A stretch of 64,000 nt of DNA from Anolis sagrei. Its lineage: Eukaryota > Chordata > Lepidosauria > Squamata > Anolidae. The notes below the pieces were generated by a model that had not been told where the DNA came from, did no database searches, and was given only the letters and a program-made list of their open reading frames with translations. This document shows, piece by piece, positions 1 through 11,440 of this stretch. The translations under genes and the position numbers were made by a program. Numbering within the stretch: position 1 is the stretch's first letter; each line of letters opens with the position of its first letter. The stretch lies in the NCBI RefSeq assembly GCF_037176765.1, contig NC_090026.1:125839752-125903751 (forward strand), read 5' to 3'.

Positions 1-722
1 AGTGACGAAGTGGAAAGAGGAAAGGGAAGTGAAGTCAGAAGGAGAGGAGGGACAAATAAGAAGAAGGGCGGAAGAGAGTTCAGAAGAAGGGCGGAAGAAG
101 GGTGAAACCATAGAGAAACAAGAAGAGCATAGAGAAAGATCGCTACGGAGCGGCGGAGCGGCGGAACGGTGGAAAGCGGCAAAAGAGGCTGAAATTGATT
201 TATTATTTGGAAGTAAGCAACGTTTAAGGGTCATCCGAGGACAAGAAGCAGACGGGAGGAGAAGCGAGGACGAGAAGAAGACGAGCCACGAGGAAGAGAA
301 GTAGACGAAAACAACAGGAACTAGGACGAGAAGTAGACACTATCCAGGAAGAGAAGCAGACGAATTAGGGGAAGAGAATAAATTGTTTAAAGAAGATTGA
401 GGATAGAAGAAGATTGGGAGATTAATGGATAAGATAAGATAATTTGATGAATTAAATATAAGTAAAATAAATTAATAATAATTAATTAATTATAAATTAA
501 ATATAATAAATTGCAAATTAATTCAAATTCAAATTCAATTAATTCAAACTCAATTAAGTCAAATTGACTCAATTTAATTCAAATAAGTAGTAAGAAGTAT
601 AATAAAGGAAATTGCCTTAAATTGAAGAAGAAAAATAAATTATAGTTATATATATGAATTAAAATTGAACGAATTAGAATATATAAATTGATTGGAAATA
701 GTTGTTGAAACTAATAAAATAG

Positions 723-1854
723 ATGTCATTAAAAGGGAAGCAAGAGAAGGAGAAGATCCAGATAAGAAGAGGTTCCTTGGGCACAAGTCTTAATATGGAG
801 AATATTCTGAAGGAAATTAAAAAACTGTCCGAAAAACAAGACTCATTAAAAAAAGATATGGCGGATAAACAGGAAGAGTTTTTCAATAAACAAGAAAAGA
901 ATTATAAAAAAATGACGGAGGAGTTTCAGGGATTGAAAAAGAAGATGGAAGAGGAATTTGGGCAAATAAAAAAAGATATATCCCACTTATATGGAGAAGT
1001 AAAGGAGTTGAAATCTAGTAAGGAGAAGATGGAGGAAACAATCCCACATGTTGAAGAGAATTAAAGGAATAGATAGACAAAAAGAAAAGATGGAAATAGA
1101 GCAAGAAAAGTTACTACAAAAGCAAATGGATTATTACCTACGATTTAGAAATATTCAAGAAGAAAAAGAGGAAGATATCAGTCAGTTGATAACAAATTTG
1201 ATAGCAAAATGTCTGGAATGTGAAGAAGATGAATTGGAGATGGAGCTAGACCAAATTTATCGAGTTTCTTCATTCTACTCAAGGAAAAACAAGACGCCAC
1301 GAGATATTATAGTACAATTTACACGAAAAAAAACTAGAGATGAAGTGTTATACAAAAGTAATAAAAATCCAATTTACTATAAAGAAACTAAGATTGCAGT
1401 TCTGAAAGAGTTCCCACAAGTGACCTTAAGCAGAAGAAGAAAATACTACTTCCTTACTGATGAGTTAAAGAAAAGATCAATCCGATTCCGATGGGAGAGA
1501 ATTGAAGGTATTATGGTAACTTACAAAGAAGAAAGATATTGGTTGACATCGGAACAGAAGGCCAAGTCCTTCTATGAGAACTTAATGAAAGAATCCGAAG
1601 AGGAAAAACCTGAAGGAAGGAAAGGAGATAAAAAGGCATTGACACCAAGCAATGGAAAAGGAAATGGCAAAGAGAAGAAAAAGCCAAGAATTGAAACCCC
1701 AGAGGAATATAGACGATTTAGTAAAAGCCAAGGGAGCAGTGTACCAACATTAGAAGATCTTGGAGAAGGAGCTTACGGCCCGGATATAACAGCGCAAGGA
1801 ATTTCGGAACTGAACTTAGGCGATTTAGGACAAGACACAGATTTACTTGGATAA
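723..1854 (+). pseudogene. L1 ORF1 protein (RNA-binding chaperone), one frameshift
   Basis: L1 ORF1p is a trimeric RNA-binding protein that coats the L1 transcript. The first frame (723-1064) begins with a basic segment and then a Lys/Glu-rich heptad coiled coil (KKLSEKQDSLKKDMADKQ). The second frame (1048-1854) finishes the coil and then shows the RRM-like and C-terminal domains: YYLRFRNIQEE, then DQIYRVSS, then PRDIIVQFTRKKTRDEVL. These are in the usual order and spacing for the family. The tail after about residue 190 of the second frame is acidic and low in complexity. The two frames overlap by 17 nt within the coil, which is best read as one indel in a single gene. The stop at 1852-1854 is directly followed by the ORF2 start. 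Confidence 0.9.
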
Positions 1855-1855
1855 A

Positions 1856-4800
1856 ATGGCAGAAAGACAAATTAAATGTTTTTCAAACAATATCAATGGT
1901 ATGAATTCGCCCCAGAAACGCAAAAAATTATTTCGTAAACTACAAAAGGCAAATCTAGACATCATTTTATTACAAGAAACACATATCTACCATAAACATG
2001 TGGCACATTTGGAAAAAAAAAGATTAGGTAAGACATTCTATTCATCATACGAAAAGAAAAAAAGAGGAGTAGTAACATATATAAAAGAAAATTTGGCCCC
2101 GGAATTGGCGTTTAAGGATGAGGAAGGAAGATGTGTGGCAGTTACAATTTTAATGGGATCTTTGAAAATCTTAATATGCAATATATATGCACCAAATGGC
2201 CCAAAGACTAAATTTATTCAATTTTTATCTACAAAATTAAGAGAAACAGAATTTGATGAGCTCTTATTAATCGGAGATTTTAATGGAGTGATGGACAAAC
2301 AAAAAGATAAGAATAAGCCAAAAAGAAATGGAGATGGAGGGGGGTTATTGCCACAAAAATTCTTTGATCTTCAAAAGGAATTTGATTTGGAAGATACTTG
2401 GAGAGTAAGGAACGAAAAGAAACAAGATTATACTTTTTACTCCCATCGACATCAAACATGGTCAAGGATAGATCTGGCGTGGATATCAAAAAAATTAGCT
2501 ACTAAGGTAGTACAAATGGAAATACTACCCAGAGATATTTCAGACCATTGCCCATTGGAGATAGAAATAAATGACAAAAATTATCAAAGAAAGTGGAGAT
2601 TGAATGAAAATTTGATTAAGACAGAGGAAGATAAAGCACATTATAACAAAATTATTAAGGATTATTTTGAAATTAACGATATTGAAGAGACAAAAATACA
2701 AGTAACATGGGATGCGCTGAAAGCGGTTTTAAGAGGATGCTTCATACAACATGGAGCCAGGAAAAACAGAGAAAGAAATAGACAAATGAAGGAAGTGATG
2801 AATAAAATTGGAGAGAAAGAGTCAGAATTAAAAAAGAAACCGGATAGTAAAAAATTGAATAAGGAATTAGCGAGCCTTAAACAAGAAAAGTCTCGCTTAG
2901 AGGTGGAAAGACAAGCAAGAGAGCTAAAATTTTTGAAACAACAAAGGTTTGAAAATGCGAATAGATCTGGGAAATGGTTAGCAAGACAGGTCCGTAAGAA
3001 GAAACAAGCTACACAAATAACGAAAATAACTGAAGGAGACAAAGTATTTACGACTGATAAGGAGATTATGGAAGAACTTAGGAAATATTTCAGCAAATTA
3101 TATACAAGTGATGGAATAAGAAAGGAGGAAATTACTGAATATATAAGTCAATTGAAATTGCAAAAAGTCTCAGAGGAGATACGAGAAAAGTTAAATAAAG
3201 AGATTACGGAAGAAGAAATTGAAAAAATATTGAATAAAATGGATGCAGATAAGGCCCCAGGCCCTGATGGATTTACGGCGGGATTCTACAAATCAACAAA
3301 GAAGGTTGTTCTACCAAAACTAAAAAAGGTCCTAAATGAGGCATTATTGCATCAAAAAATTCCGGAATCTTGGAACCAGGCCGAAATAGTAATGATACAC
3401 AAAGAAGGCTCATTATCTGAAGATATCAAAAATTATAGACCTATTTCCTTACTGAATGTAGATTATAAAATATTCACGAATATCTTGGCGACAAGATTAA
3501 AAGAATTTTTGACGGATTGGATAGAAGACCAGACAGGGTTCCTCCCAGGAAGGTACATGAAAGATAATATACGAACTGTTCTTGATTTGATAGAATATTT
3601 TGAAGCGAATCATCAGAAGGAAGCTGCCATTTTATCAATTGATGCAGAGAAAGCATTTGATAATTTAAACTGGGACTTTTTAAAGATGTTGATCCAGGAA
3701 CTGGACATGGGAGTACAATTTACAAATGCAATTAATGCTATTTATGATGTTCAAAGAGCAAAAATTCGGATAAATGGTCAACAATCCGAAGAGTTCATAA
3801 TCACGAAAGGAACAAGACAAGGCTGCCCGTTATCTCCCTTGATTTTTATTATGGCTTTGGAGCCACTGATGAGGAAAATAAGAGAAGACACAAATATTAA
3901 GGGAGTTAAAATCGGGAAATATGAATATAAGATCAAGGCCTTTGCAGATGATTTGTTAGGGATCGTTGAGGATCCTATAAATAATCTTCAGAAGTGGATA
4001 GAGAAAATTCAAGAATATGGAAGAGTGGCAGGCTTCAAATTGAACAAAGGAAAAACAAAAATTTTAACTAAAAATGTAAGGAAAGAAATTCAAGAGAAGA
4101 TCATATCTACTACAGGAATGGAAATTGTTAAAAAACTAAAATATCTAGGAATCTGGATATCTGTTAAGAATAGCCAACTGTTGAAGAATAACTACGAATC
4201 GGTCTGGAGCAAGATACAGAAAGATATCAAGAATTGGAAAATATTGAAATTATCTTTATTAGGAAGAATAGCACTAATAAAAATGAACGTATTACCGAGA
4301 TTACTGTTTTTGTTTCAAAACATACCAGTAATCAGAAATCAAATAATTTTTAAAAATTGGAATAAAGAATTGCTGAAATTTGTTTGGGATGGAAAAAGGC
4401 CTAGAATTAAATACATAAATTTAATAGATAAAAAAACGAGAGGAGGTCTTGGTTTCCCAGATCTGAAAGCGTACCATGATGCAAGTGCTCTCTTATGGAT
4501 CAGGGACTGGATGTTATTGGAAAATGAAAAAGGTTTGAATTTAGAAGGTCATGATCTACGTGTGGGATGGCATGCCTACACGTGGTATGAAAGGGAGAAA
4601 AAGGAAAAAAACTTTGGAAATCACTTTGTCAGAGCATCTTTATTGAGAGTATGGGGGAAATATAAGAACTATTTTTACACTAAAACGCCCCTTTGGGTTT
4701 CCCCAATGGAGGCACATCAAAGAAGACTATTAGGCTGGAGAGCCTGGCCAACATATAAGGATATTTTAAAAGAGAATACATGAGAGATTAAGACTTATGA

Positions 4801-5586
4801 GCAACTAAAGGAGAAAAACCTGAATATGACATGGTTGCATTATTTACAAATGAAAGATTATATTAAGCAAGATAATAAAATAGGTTTTGCTTGGGAAGGC
4901 TCAACCTGGGACAAAGTTTTGAAGGCAAGGAAAAAAGTTATTACAGTTATTTACAATATTCTCTTGACGTGGTTAACGGAAGGGGAACAAGTTAAACCAT
5001 GTATGATAAAGTGGGCGGAAAATATAAGAAGATCGATTCAATTCAGAGAGTGGGAACAGTTGTGGAACAAGAAATTAAAATATGTATATGCAACAGATTT
5101 AAGGGAAAACTGGATAAAAATGTTCCACAGATGGTATACCACTCCTAAGAAACTATCTTTAATAAATAAAAATTCTTCTGATAAATGCTGGAGAAATTGC
5201 CGACAGGGACTTTTTATCATATGTGGTGGACATGTAAAGAAGTAACGAAATATTGGTCAATGATACACGAAGAATCACAAAAAATTTTGAAAAGAGTATT
5301 TAAGAAGAAACCGGAATATTACTTACTGGGCTTTACGGATTTGGAATTACAATTACAGGAAAATGAGGACAAACTTTTTACTTACATGACGACGGCAGCG
5401 AGAATAGTTTTAGCAAAGGTTTGGAAACAGGAAATTACCCCTAATAAGGAGGAATGGGTAGGGAAAATGAGAGAAATAAGGGAGATGGACGAATTGACTT
5501 TTTTACTGAAAAAAAATACCGGAAACCCGATAAAGAAGACCGATTGGACACTTTTTGATAATTACGAGAAGGAAAGGAAAAAGTAA
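1856..5586 (+). pseudogene. L1 ORF2 protein (endonuclease-reverse transcriptase), two lesions
   Basis: ORF2p nicks target DNA and reverse-transcribes L1 RNA there. I place the start at ATG 1856 because the frame upstream of it overlaps the end of ORF1. The apurinic-type endonuclease is complete: FSNNINGMNS, LLQETH, NIYAPNG, LLIGDFNGV, SRIDLAWIS and SDHCPLEI. The reverse transcriptase has KAPGPDGFTAGFYK, NYRPISLLN, LSIDAEKAFDNL, GTRQGCPLSPLIF and the catalytic AFADDL. An in-frame TGA at 4781-4783 interrupts the C-terminal domain, and the same frame then continues from 4784 to 5245. The cysteine motif (CWRN.. to HMWWTCK) is split by a frame change near 5190-5240, after which the frame runs to the stop at 5586. 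Apart from these two breaks the length is that of a normal ORF2. Confidence 0.95.
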
Positions 5587-5866
5587 ACATGAGACAATTA
5601 AAGGAAAAGTAACAGTAACATTTTGGGAGATACAACACCTGATGAGGAGATGGAAGTCAAACCTTTTTATTTTTTAATTTTTTATATGGATTTTTATATG
5701 TTTTTTTTTATAATTTTTGCATAAATTTTTCACTTTTTACAATTTTTTTCTTTCTTTTTTTTATATATATAGTATTTTCCTACTGTTCTATCTTCTTTGA
5801 ATGTTCCCCCTCTTTCGTTGTATTTGATAAATACCTTAATAAAAATTATTACAAAAAAAAAACCTC

Positions 5867-6411
5867 AAAAAAACTCAAAAATATTCTAAAACTCTTCTGT
5901 GGCTGTGTGCTCTAGTTGGTCCCTGTTTGTGGCTGTGTTTGGTCCACAGCAGGGCCATTTTCTGCTTTATTTTCCATTTCTGAGTATTTTTAAAAAATAC
6001 CTTTAGTGTATTTTATTCTTTAAAAAAAACTCAAAAATATTCTAAAACTCTTCTGTGGCTGTGTGCTCTAGTTGCCAACTCAAAGTCATACAATACAGTG
6101 CTTGATCGATTCGTTATTAACGAATAACGAAATTTCGTTAATGTAAAATTCGTTAATCAATTCGTAATAGCGGATTGACGTATTAACGAATTTCGTTAAT
6201 GTTCGCGCATGCGCTAAAAACCCGCGGGCGCCATCTTAACGAATCGATTCGTTATTGGGTCTAAATAACGAAATTCGTTTATATTAACGAAATTTCGTAA
6301 ATAACGAAACTTGTTTTTGGAAAGTTTTGTAAATATTTTAAATATCGAAACAAAAAAACACCCCAATTACAAATCGATTTTAGAAACAAATTTTTTCTTG
6401 ATCAAACAGGC
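5867..6411 (+). mobile_element. hAT copy A, 3' part with two 156-bp repeats
   Basis: This is the 3' part of a BED-finger-type hAT, recognised from the matching ends of the complete copies near 48.7 and 51.3 kb. A unit beginning TCAAAAATATTC occurs at 5875 and again at 6031, giving a 156-bp period. The terminal part is rich in TTAACGAAT words and contains GCGCATGCGC, then CGCCATCTT, then the palindrome AACGAATCGATTCGTT. It ends in the family's conserved terminal stretch (TTTTAGAAACAAATTTTTTC) and CAGGCCTA. The left part is cut off where the L1 tail begins. Confidence 0.7.
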
Positions 6412-6522
6412 CTACTAGTTATGCGACCCCCGAGCTTGTGCCGATATGTAGACTGCCCTGAGTCGCCTGCGGGCTGATATGGGCGGGATATAAGTGACGT
6501 AAATAATAAATAATAAATAATC
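6412..6522 (+). mobile_element. L2 LINE or L2-tailed SINE, 3' end only
   Basis: A short 3' tail with the stem-loop CTGCCCTGAGTCGCC...GGGCGGGATATAA followed by AATAAATAA repeats. The same tail ends every L2 copy in this window. Nothing upstream shows whether it was a LINE or a SINE. Confidence 0.65.
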
Positions 6523-6999
6523 TTTGAAATCTCTGGCACTCATGTGCGTTGCTTTCCATTTTACTATGTCATTAGATATGAGACTTATATCCGTGGACTT
6601 TGGTTCTCGAACCAAATCCCAATGGATGGGTCCCTATTAAAACCATAAAGAAAAGCCTCAAGTTTAAGACAACTTTGGGAAGAATGCCCTTAAGCATGTG
6701 AAGTCCTTTGAGAAACTCCGATTGACAGTTCTGGCAACTGTACCTATGGCAAGGGGATGGGGCTAGATGGCCCCTATCGTTCCTTCCACCTTGGTCTCAC
6801 TAGTTCTCAGCATATTAAAAAATGAAGCACCATTTCTACTAGAGTAGAAATTGTACCAAAATTGATTGCTAAAGCTGTGTGTGCGCGCGTAGGAGCAATC
6901 CCTGGATATGTTTTGTGGGAAGCCTTCTAGTAGTCTAGAAGGTACAAAAGCCATTGCTTATTTTCACAAGGTTTACCAGACTTGGATGTTTGGGTTTGT
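6523..6999. other. no feature recognised
   Basis: About 480 bases of unique-looking DNA. I see no coding frame with domain character, no repeat signature and no RNA gene. Confidence 0.5.
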
Positions 7000-7262
7000 T
7001 TTTAATAAAGACTAGTAGTCCGCTGCCACGCGTTGCTGTGGTTCAGTCTGTGTATATGTTTTGTGTGTGTGTTTGCGTATATCTGTGTGGTTTTGCACAT
7101 GCATTGTATTGTTGCTTTTTAAAGTCTCTTCTGCTGCGTTTTTCAGTGTTTTTCTGAGTGATGGTTACTCATTGGCCTGATAGGTGTATTGTGTCCAAAT
7201 TTGGTGTCAATTTGTCCAGTGGTTTTTGAGTTATGTTAATTCCACAAATAAACACTGCATTT
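7000..7262 (+). repeat. unclassified interspersed repeat
   Basis: The stretch includes GCCACGCGTTGCTGTGG, a TG-rich segment, and then TCCAAATTTGGTGTCAATTT with GTCCAGTGGTTTTTGAGTT, ending near TTTTTATTTATATGGAT. It has the look of a widespread reptile repeat that I cannot place in a family. Edges are approximate. Confidence 0.35.
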
Positions 7263-7468
7263 TTATTTATATGGATTTGATGAAAGCAGGCTGAACATGC
7301 ACTCTCATCTATGGTATAGGAGCTTATACTTTACTTGTTTACTGCAAATTTTCTGTTGAAAACATAAATAGGCAGGAAAATACTTGCTTTAATCACTGAC
7401 GTATATTTCTCGTTCTTCTGTTTAAGGTACAGAATGGCTCTTTCCTTTCTTCGCAACTCAATGACATC
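7263..7468. other. no feature recognised
   Basis: AT-rich spacer before the SINE. No coding or structural signal is visible. Confidence 0.4.
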
Positions 7469-7469
7469 A

Positions 7470-7692
7470 TGGTCTTACATCTCCAAGTCCGGGGAGAGGA
7501 GGATGAGCTCCTTCTATCAGCTCCAGCTCCTCATGCGGGGACATGAGAAAAGCCTCCCGCAAGGATGATAAAAACATCAAATCATCTGGGTGTCCCCTGG
7601 GCAACGTCCTTGAGATGGCCAATTCTCTCACACCAGAAGCGACTTGCAGTTTCTCAAGTTGTTCCTGACATGACAAAAAAAAAAATAAATCT
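7470..7692 (+). mobile_element. SINE with A-rich tail
   Basis: The element runs from GGGGAGAGGAGGATGAGCTC through CATCTGGGTGTCCCCTGGGC, then GAAGCGACTTGCAGTTTCTC and CTGACATGAC, and ends in an A-tract. I recognise this arrangement from squamate interspersed repeats. The head is not clearly tRNA- or 5S-derived by eye, so the SINE class is uncertain. Confidence 0.55.
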
Positions 7693-7900
7693 CCAAGTCA
7701 AAATGTTTTCCTATGGCAGTTGGAAATCCACCCTTTGTGGGCTTACTTATCTTTTGATTAAAATAATCTCTATATCTGAGCAAGTATTTATAAAATTTGA
7801 TCAAAGTGTTAAGTAGACAGAGACATGGCGTCAGCATGTGCAACTACTGCCTCTGGACAGTGAACCCAATTTCAGTGCCCATGCTGCATTCCTGCAAGTT
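7693..7900. other. no feature recognised
   Basis: A short spacer between the SINE and the reverse-strand LINE tail. Nothing is recognisable. Confidence 0.4.
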
Positions 7901-7903
7901 GTA

Positions 7904-8110
7904 ACCATCATCATCATCATCATCACTTTATTTCTTAATTAGTCGCTCTCCACCAAAGTGCTCCAAGCGACTTACAATTTAAAATAGCTTATACACAATA
8001 TAAAACATTCAACATAAAAACATTCAGCAGTGACTATGGCAAAATTTGATCCGATTACTTAAATGCACAACCAACAGCCAAGTCTTGAGCTCCTTTACAA
8101 AAGGTCGCAA
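7904..8110 (-). mobile_element. L2-type LINE 3' end, reverse strand
   Basis: An ATC microsatellite at 7909-7925 precedes the reverse complement of a LINE tail. Read on the minus strand it gives AAGTCGCTTGGAGCACTTTG and then a GAT-repeat terminus, a usual form for L2/CR1-class 3' ends. It is 5'-truncated. Confidence 0.55.
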
Positions 8111-9980
8111 CTCCGACATTGCTCTAATATATAGATACAATGAGTTCCACAGAATTGGAACCAAGGAACAAAGCTAAATGAAAACCATAAAACAGGAAAA
8201 TATACTTATGAAGGATGGGTGGACTGGCACACCAAAATGCATGCTGCTGAGCGCAGCCCAACACTTGGGGGGGAACCTGACCCCAGCCAATCAGGGGCGC
8301 AGAGACCACCTGATTGGCTGATTGCCTTGCCAGCGGGAACTTTTCTGCCACAAAGGGAGCTTCTGGGATGAAGTCCCCCACCAACACCATGATGGATGGG
8401 AGGACGCCCGCCACTCTAAAGTCTATGCCCGGTAAGTCAGGCAGAGCATTTTTGATGTTTTTTAATGACAAGTTTTCCACCTTTGCTGAATCCTGCAACC
8501 TTCATTCCAGTGAATGTGGGAAGCAACCTGCACATTATTCACATGAAGGATGTGATATACCCTTATGACTTGTTAATGCAGCTTTTGATGGACAATTACT
8601 GTTTAGGACACATTTCCTATTGTTAACAGGTCTTCTCATCAAGGTACCCCTGATCTGTTCCCAAAACGCCTCAGGTCTACTAGGAATGCTGCAGGGAAAA
8701 GTTTGGCTTTAAAATTAGATGAGATGATTATGCAAAGCTTTTTACCACCTCAACTGGAACATAATGTTCATTCCTAGATAGGAAACACTGAAGAGCCATT
8801 TCTGGCTTGTTAAGACTGAAAATAGTTTTGCAGAGCAACAATAACTATTTGTGACTTTTTGGAGATGGAAAGTGTCAGTCATGATTTGTACTAGGCTTGA
8901 TCGGCCACGACAGATTGAGAGTGATGAAAATGAGATGACGCTTCTGATGAAGGTGTGTAACTGCTCCATGGCTGCAGCATGTTTCATAGCAAAAAATTAT
9001 GAATGATCTACACAGCTTTGCCATTTGAAGGACTGTAGATCTATGATGCTGGAAACCAGAATTTGATTTCCCTATTCAGCCATAGAAACCCATTTGGTGA
9101 CCTTGGGTGAATCACACGTTAGACCCAGAAAATACGATGGAAGGTTCTCCATTCATTGGAAATGTTATGAAGGCACACAAGAACTGTCTCCCTTTTTGAG
9201 CCCACCAAAGATCTCGTGATGACTTTTTCTACATCTGCCTTCTTATGTCCATTGTTGGGAACACAACAGACACTTCCTTGATTGCTGCTTCCAGGCTTTA
9301 TGGAACTATCTCCCTGGCAAGGTTTCAATGGTTTGTCCCCCCGGCTCCTTGCTCATCCTTCCATCAGAAAGTAATAACATTCTTATTCCACCTAAAAATA
9401 ATTCTGGTGTGATTTTATTGATGTGCTATTCTGTTTTGAAGGTTTACCCATCTTGGGAAATCAGTTCGTTTTCTTCTATTTAGTGTGTTCTCCATCCCTT
9501 GGTCTCTGCCTAACCCTTTCTAAATGCTGAATCAATCTTTTTAATGCAATGCTAATAAAAGAAAATTTCCTTTGGAAAGGAGCAGAATTCTTATCTCATT
9601 TTGATTTCTTATTGAAGGCACTGCCAAAGATATACACTGTCGCAGGGTTGCTGGGCTGAAATCACAACTCAGTAGCATAATTGGGAAAGGGCAAGTGGGA
9701 GATGCTTGTTGAACCTCACCATCAGAAGCGACACCAAAGTAACAGTCTATTAAAATATGCAATGTTTCAGCAGAAATTTACTTTTTTCTAACATTTTGGT
9801 AGGCCCATGTGACATGTACTATATCAATATACAAGGCTAAAACTCAAGACTAATTTGCACTTTAAACTTTCTAATGCACATTCTTCTTCGTGAATCACAC
9901 AATTGAGTTTGAATAAGCCTGTGCATGCTCAACAAGCTTTTCTATAAATCTTGAGTTCAAATTTTGGTGGTAATCTCACT
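8111..9980. other. no feature recognised
   Basis: About 1.9 kb with no convincing gene. The longest frame (minus strand, 8124-8498) lacks domain character, splice support and codon bias. No tRNA, rRNA or known repeat is apparent, and the DNA looks like old neutral sequence. Confidence 0.45.
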
Positions 9981-9984
9981 CACT

Positions 9985-11440
9985 TCTCCCAGGGCATAAA
10001 AGGGTGCTCTGCCGGCAGCTCCCCAGTTCCTTTTTGTCTGCCACTGCTGTTGGGTGTTTTTAAGTTTGCCATTTCTTAAGTTACAATAAGTAAACGTAAC
10101 GATTAAGCCCAAGCATACTGTGAGGATTAAGAATCAAGCCACCTGGTTTGTTTTATGTAATTTACAGCCACGGTAGAGCAGTTTGTAAAGGTCCTAAAGT
10201 AGTACAGAACTTGTTTTGTTGAGAGATGGTGTTGGTGAGCTGGTGTTGCAGGAGTTGTATCGAGAGAAGAGCTGCAAAATTCCAGAAAGAGAAAGCCTTT
10301 TGCAAGTAAGAAGGTTTCGACTTCAACTACTTGGGAGTGCCTGGCAGAAGGGTTAAAGAAGAGTTCCAATATTCTGCTGTATTGTAAAAAAAAAATGTAT
10401 AGTCTTTTTCTACTACTATACAAAATGGCAGTCCCATCACCAACGTTGATAAAACTTGACTCCTTATAGGCAGCAACAAAGAACATCTTTAGCTGCCCCT
10501 CTGCCTCCACATCGCTTCCAACATAACCAGCAAAATCCTCTAAGAGCCGCCACAAACTAGCCTCCTGCGAGAGCAAACTGTGCCAGCAGGTCCATGACGT
10601 CATGAGACTTCGCCTCTCTCTCCGCCTCTTTCTCCGTGCCAGCGTGGTTTTTCCTTTGCTAGGACAGCAATGCCAGCGTACTCTCACTGTTGAATTCTGC
10701 CAACAGCAAGAGTACGCTGGCATCCCTGCCCTAGCAAAGGAAAAACCACGCTGGCATGGAGAAAGAGGCGGAGAAAGAGGCAGAGTCTCATGACGTCATG
10801 GACCTGCTGGCACAGTTTGCTCTCGCAGGAGGCTAGTTTGCGGCCGCTCTAAGACAGAAGCACTTCTTCCAGCCATCTCAGGCCCAACGTAAAAAGCTTG
10901 ATGGTCCCCAGGGTGATGCAAACTGCAACTCCAATACCGATGCCACTGACATGTCTCTCCCACTTCAGTCAGGATTGTGGGCCCCTTCAGACCTCATAGA
11001 CCTTGAGCCACTCCCCCCCTCAGCTTCATGGACTGACTCGCTCGCTATGACAGGACATGGTTCACCATAACCTCAGATACATGAATACTACGAATTGTTT
11101 CAAAAGGCTACACCTTAGAATTCAAAGAGCTGCCCAAGATGGGACGCATCCTTTAAATCCCTGTCGCTGGCCATCCTCAAGGAAATCAACAGTCTTCTCC
11201 TGAAGGGAACAATTCAACTGGTCCACTCCAGCCAAAGCTCACTATCCCTTTTCTCCAAATACTTCAGCATTTCAAAAAATGATGGAAGATTAGACCATTG
11301 TATTCCAAATTACTTCCTCCTACCAAGGAAGTTCAGGATGGTGATGATCAACTGCATACTGCCCCTACTAAAAGATGAATGATTTGTGACAATTGATCTC
11401 TGGGATACTTATTTCCATATTGTAGGAGATCCATGGAGAT
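9985..11440 (+). mobile_element. DIRS-like retroelement fossil (copy 1)
   Basis: A broken, old copy of a tyrosine-recombinase (DIRS-type) retroelement. The left part has a TATA-like box followed by a pyrimidine-rich stretch, as at the start of the second DIRS copy near 25.25 kb. The right part (about 11080-11440) resembles the DIRS reverse-transcriptase N-terminal region. It carries many breaks. A 301-bp foldback element is inserted at 10546-10846. Edges are approximate. Confidence 0.55.
10538..10854. mobile_element. 301-bp foldback (palindromic) MITE with 8-bp target duplication
   Basis: The element (10546-10846) is almost entirely one inverted repeat, with two arms of roughly 140 bp around a short centre near 10697. 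The outer arm reads CAAACTAGCCTCCTGCGAGA on the left and its complement on the right. Each arm also carries a palindromic TGACGTCA word. It is flanked by the direct repeat CTCTAAGA at 10538-10545 and 10847-10854. The arms resemble the ends of the MADF-bearing element at 25.7-28.1 kb, so this is probably a deletion derivative or relative of it. An 8-bp duplication is compatible with hAT and several other superfamilies. Confidence 0.75.

Larger units (their letters stand above)
1..5860 (+). mobile_element. L1 LINE, nearly full length
   Basis: This is an autonomous non-LTR retrotransposon of the L1 clade; its left end runs off the window. A purine-rich 5' region fills about 1-720. ORF1 (723-1854) and ORF2 (from 1856) follow, one base apart. 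A T-rich 3' UTR ends in an A-rich tail near 5850. Three lesions are visible: a frame change in the ORF1 coiled coil near 1050-1065, an in-frame TGA at 4781-4783, and a frame change near 5190-5240 in the C-terminal cysteine motif of ORF2. So few lesions in over 5 kb suggest a fairly recent insertion. The 3' end abuts hAT-derived DNA, so L1 may have inserted into that hAT. The target-site duplication cannot be checked because the 5' end is missing. Confidence 0.95.

Noticed and set aside
8124-8498. 124-codon minus-strand frame
   Set aside because: No domain, splice context or codon bias; probably chance.
10127-10723. 198-codon minus-strand frame
   Set aside because: It crosses half of the foldback element and adjoining decayed DIRS DNA. 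Its length is due to the palindrome, and no protein family fits.
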